Source of the DNA: UM-FILTER-40-17 sp032251335
GTDB taxonomy: Bacteria > Bacteroidota > Bacteroidia > Flavobacteriales > Flavobacteriaceae
NCBI GenBank assembly: GCA_032251335.1
Contig: JAVVDW010000037.1
Coordinates: 1 to 8,449 of the forward strand
Reading direction: 5' to 3'
Length of the DNA stretch: 8,449 nt
This document shows, piece by piece, positions 6,196 to 8,449 of the stretch (its first letter is position 1; every line of letters starts with the position of its first letter). The position numbers and the translations under genes were made by a program. The notes under the pieces were generated by a model, which saw only the letters and a list, made by a program, of their open reading frames with translations, was not told the DNA's origin and searched no databases.

Positions 6196-7458
6196 ATGAC
6201 GAAGTTTCTATTAAGCCTGCTTTTGTGCTGTTTTAGCCTGTCCGGCACTTTTGCCAATTTTATACTCATCCCTATGGATGCCGATGTACAGAAAAATCAC
6301 CTCAAAGCTTACGGCATCACTTTTTTAGCGCTTACCAAGCAGACCAAAGTAAGTTGGCTGCTCAATTACCGAGGTGGCTCTTTTTTACTGCCGGATGCCG
6401 ATTGGGCAAGAAAAGAATGTCAGTTGCGCGGTGTCACCTATGAAGTGTTGACTGACAACGCTGCCAATCAAATACTGGAAAGCATCAGCAGTCCCTCTCA
6501 AAATATGGAAACCGTGGTGCTTGAAAAAGCACCCAAAATTGCCGTTTACACACCAAAAGGCAATGCCCCTTGGGACGATGCCGTTACCATGGTGCTCACC
6601 TATGCCGAAATTCCCTTCGAAAGCATTTACGACGAAGAAGTGCTCGGAGACCAACTCGCGTTGTATGATTGGTTGCACTTACACCACGAAGATTTTACGG
6701 GGCAATACGGAAAATTTTACGGCAGTTTTAGAGGTGCTGCTTGGTATATACAAGAAAAACAGGAGGCAGAAGCATTGGCCAATAAGCTGGGCTTTGAAAA
6801 GGTATCACAAGAAAAATTAGCCGTTGCCAAAAAAATAAGAGATTTTGTATGGAACGGTGGGTTTATGTTTGCCATGTGTAGCGCCACCGATAGCTTTGAC
6901 ATCGCCTTGGCTGCAGAAGGCGTTGATATTTGCGAACCCATGTTTGACGGTGACGCTTCTGAGCCAAACTATCAGGCTAAAATTGATTTTTCAAAAACCT
7001 TTGCTTTTAAAAATTTTATATTGGAAAGAAATCCGAGCGCCTATGAATTCTCGTCCATAGATATGACTAACAAAAGGCGCATAGCCAAAGAAGTGGACTA
7101 CTTTACGCTGATGGATTTTTCTGCCAAATGGGATCCCATTCCGACCATGTTGTGCCAAAATCACACCATGCTCGTAAAAGGATTCATGGGGCAAACTACT
7201 TCTTTTGACGCCGAAAATGTAAAAAGTGACGTATTGGTTTTGGGAAAAAACGAATCAAACAACGAAGCCCGTTACATCCACGGCATTCGCGGCAAAGGGT
7301 TTTTCACCTTTTACGGCGGACACGATCCCGAAGACTACCAACACCGTGTAGGCGACCCCAAAACAGAATTGGAACTACACCCCAATTCACCGGGTTACAG
7401 ACTCATCCTCAACAATATTCTTTTCCCGGCCGCCAAGAAAAAAGAACACAAAACTTAA
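6196..7458 (+). CDS. Exported protein of the flavobacterial family labelled 'asparagine synthetase B' (function unknown)
   Basis: A 420-residue protein starting with a Sec signal peptide: Lys3, hydrophobic 4-17, probable cleavage after GTFA (20). Two Cys at 11-12 do not form a lipobox. From memory, close homologues in Flavobacteriia carry the label 'asparagine synthetase B', but the sequence shows neither the N-terminal catalytic Cys2 nor the SGGxDS ATP-binding loop of AsnB, and the protein appears exported. What I see is a Rossmann-like opening at 114-150 (KIAVYTPKGNAPWDD, then IPFESIYDEEVL), a strand-turn-helix GGFMFAMCSATDSFD at 221-235 with Cys228 where a class I amidotransferase-like nucleophile would sit, and FYGGHDPEDYQH at 372-383 with His376, like the GGH of ThuA/BPL_N-type folds. 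WDPIPTMLCQNHT (312-324) looks strongly conserved. An amidotransferase-like fold is inference; substrate and reaction are unknown. It follows dnaB by 90 bases. Confidence 0.8.
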   Translation: MTKFLLSLLLCCFSLSGTFANFILIPMDADVQKNHLKAYGITFLALTKQTKVSWLLNYRGGSFLLPDADWARKECQLRGVTYEVLTDNAANQILESISSPSQNMETVVLEKAPKIAVYTPKGNAPWDDAVTMVLTYAEIPFESIYDEEVLGDQLALYDWLHLHHEDFTGQYGKFYGSFRGAAWYIQEKQEAEALANKLGFEKVSQEKLAVAKKIRDFVWNGGFMFAMCSATDSFDIALAAEGVDICEPMFDGDASEPNYQAKIDFSKTFAFKNFILERNPSAYEFSSIDMTNKRRIAKEVDYFTLMDFSAKWDPIPTMLCQNHTMLVKGFMGQTTSFDAENVKSDVLVLGKNESNNEARYIHGIRGKGFFTFYGGHDPEDYQHRVGDPKTELELHPNSPGYRLILNNILFPAAKKKEHKT

Positions 7459-7504
7459 GTGTGTATTTCGCTCCCGTTTTTTTATTGACAACCCTAAAAT
7501 CTTT

Positions 7505-7536
7505 TTTGAGAACTCCACTATAATTATGGATATTTG
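7505..7536 (+). promoter_or_regulatory. Promoter of the DUF4369 lipoprotein gene
   Basis: A TTTG -33 box (7505-7508) and GATATTTG (7529-7536, one mismatch to TAnnTTTG) are separated by 20 bases, inside the 17-23 range for Bacteroidota promoters. Transcription would begin near 7542-7544, giving a leader of roughly 20 bases before ATG 7565. This is the only candidate in the window with both boxes at a good spacing. Confidence 0.5.
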
Positions 7537-7564
7537 CGACACATAACTAGCTGATACAAGTTTT

Positions 7565-8293
7565 ATGAAAAAATACGCACTGTTCATCTCAATGGCAATC
7601 CTGATTGTCGCCTGCAACCCTGAAAAAACCTATGACATGGTGGTAACCGGCCAAGTCAAAGGACTTAAAAAAGGAACGCTCTATCTCCAAAAAATAGCAG
7701 ATACTACTCTGGTAAACGTCGATTCGATGGTTATAGACGGGCACGAATCCTTTACATTAAAATCTGACTTGGCATCCGCTGAAATCTATTTTCTGTTTTT
7801 GGATAAATACGACGGTTCTAAAGACAACAACAGCATTCCTTTTTTTGGTGAAAGAGACAGTATTCAAATAAACACAACGCTCAAAAAATTTGTGGCCAAC
7901 GCAAAAATAAAAGGCTCCGACGCACAAGATCGGCTTAATGAGTTTAGAGACATGATCGGAAAATTCAACGACAAACGCCTCGATCTTATCAAAGCACAAC
8001 TCGAAGCAAAACAGCAGTCCGACACAGAAGCCGAGCAAGCTGCAACCGATGCACTGAACAACTTGCTCAAAAGACAATATTTATATGTGGCCAACTTTGC
8101 CGTGACACATAACGACTCTGAAATTGCGCCTTATTTGGCTTTGGTCGAAATTTATGACGCTACCACGCCCATACTCGACACTATATATAACGCTCTTACC
8201 GACCGCGTGAAAGAAAGCAAATACGGAATCGAGCTGAATCGGTATATTTCTGAAATTAAAAAGTTTGAAGCTTCGAACAAAGCAGTAGAATAG
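7565..8293 (+). CDS. DUF4369 domain-containing lipoprotein without a thioredoxin domain
   Basis: A 242-residue envelope lipoprotein. The N-terminus MKKYALFISMAILIVAC is a lipoprotein signal with lipobox IVAC, so Cys17 would be lipidated and the mature protein tethered to a membrane facing the periplasm or surface. Residues about 24-115 form a DUF4369 domain: VVTGQVKGLKKGTLYLQKI, then DSMVIDG, an aromatic YFLFLD strand, and FFGERDSIQI before a short strand. Residues 118-232 are mostly helical and charged, with YVANFAVTHNDSEIAPYLAL (172-191) typical of the linker that precedes TlpA-like thioredoxin domains. The protein stops where that domain would begin and has no CxxC. DUF4369 is found at the N-terminus of many Bacteroidota thiol:disulfide exchange proteins, but its own function is not established. 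It has its own promoter and probably its own regulation. Confidence 0.82.
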   Translation: MKKYALFISMAILIVACNPEKTYDMVVTGQVKGLKKGTLYLQKIADTTLVNVDSMVIDGHESFTLKSDLASAEIYFLFLDKYDGSKDNNSIPFFGERDSIQINTTLKKFVANAKIKGSDAQDRLNEFRDMIGKFNDKRLDLIKAQLEAKQQSDTEAEQAATDALNNLLKRQYLYVANFAVTHNDSEIAPYLALVEIYDATTPILDTIYNALTDRVKESKYGIELNRYISEIKKFEASNKAVE

Positions 8294-8360
8294 ACCTAGC
8301 ATCTGTATTTGCAGCCCACCCTTTCTATAATCGGCGCAAAATAATTTTTAACATTTCTTT

Positions 8361-8368
8361 TAGATTTG
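8361..8368 (+). promoter_or_regulatory. Candidate -7 element (TAgaTTTG) for a gene beyond the right edge
   Basis: TAGATTTG matches TAnnTTTG at all fixed positions, in the gene-free 8294-8449 stretch. No TTTG box lies 17-23 bases upstream and no start codon with a long frame follows in the window. The rest of this stretch is AT-rich; a second near match, TGTATTTG, lies at 8304-8311. I see no GC-rich terminator after the lipoprotein gene. Confidence 0.3.
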
Positions 8369-8449
8369 TAAAATAATTAGTCGCTCCTTAAATTATATAT
8401 AATAACCTGTTTTTCAGTAAAATATATTCAAAAAAGCTTGTTTATATTT

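Noticed and set aside
6153..6236. 27-residue + strand frame (begins MKPYIRRLKV) across the start of the exported protein gene
   Set aside because: It overlaps the signal-peptide codons in another frame and contains the candidate promoter, so it would mostly not be transcribed from it. The length is within chance.
7446..7483. Possible terminator after the exported protein gene: ACACA/TGTGT stem and T7 run
   Set aside because: The 5-pair AT-rich stem (7446-7450 with 7460-7464) is separated from the T run at 7477-7483 by 12 bases, so it does not form an intrinsic terminator.
1..8449. Mobile element, CRISPR array, defence system or biosynthetic cluster
   Set aside because: No transposase, integrase, regularly spaced repeats, long terminal repeats or defence-type domains are visible; every long gene belongs to a housekeeping or conserved flavobacterial family.

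Overview
The window looks like a stretch of core chromosome from a member of the Bacteroidota, most likely class Flavobacteriia. Three things point there. The proteins match flavobacterial family variants: a TGT without the zinc cysteines, an AccA beginning MEYLDFELP, and a DUF4369 lipoprotein. Several genes are preceded by the Bacteroidota housekeeping promoter -7 element TAnnTTTG. The starts lack Shine-Dalgarno sequences and sit in A-rich leaders instead. Base composition is moderate and even, with AT-rich gaps. I see no transposase, integrase, tRNA, rRNA, CRISPR array or phage gene, and no sign of horizontal transfer.

Layout, all genes on the + strand. Positions 1-60 hold a rho-independent terminator for a gene off the left edge. 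A TAtcTTTG promoter at 138-145 starts a likely operon: tgt (tRNA-guanine transglycosylase, 167-1297), an LptF/LptG-type LPS-export permease (1369-2445) and an EamA-family 10-helix transporter (2432-3337, overlapping the permease by 14 bases). A second TAtcTTTG element at 3351-3358 precedes accA (3387-4340), the alpha carboxyltransferase subunit of acetyl-CoA carboxylase. A 229-base AT-rich gap with a spaced repeat and an inverted repeat leads to dnaB (4570-6105), the replicative helicase. Next come an exported protein of a conserved flavobacterial family usually labelled 'asparagine synthetase B' although its sequence does not support that name (6196-7458), and a DUF4369 lipoprotein (7565-8293) with its own promoter. 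The last 156 bases contain no gene but carry a further TAnnTTTG match.

Functionally this is housekeeping: tRNA queuosine modification, envelope lipid supply (AccA for fatty acids, LptF/G-type permease for LPS export), metabolite transport and replication fork unwinding, followed by two exported or envelope proteins of unknown role. I found no obviously new multi-gene system. The most worthwhile leads are the mis-named exported protein with a candidate glutamine-amidotransferase-like Cys/His pair, the SSB-like acidic tip of DnaB, the DnaA-box-like repeats in front of dnaB, the zinc-less TGT, and the thioredoxin-less DUF4369 lipoprotein.
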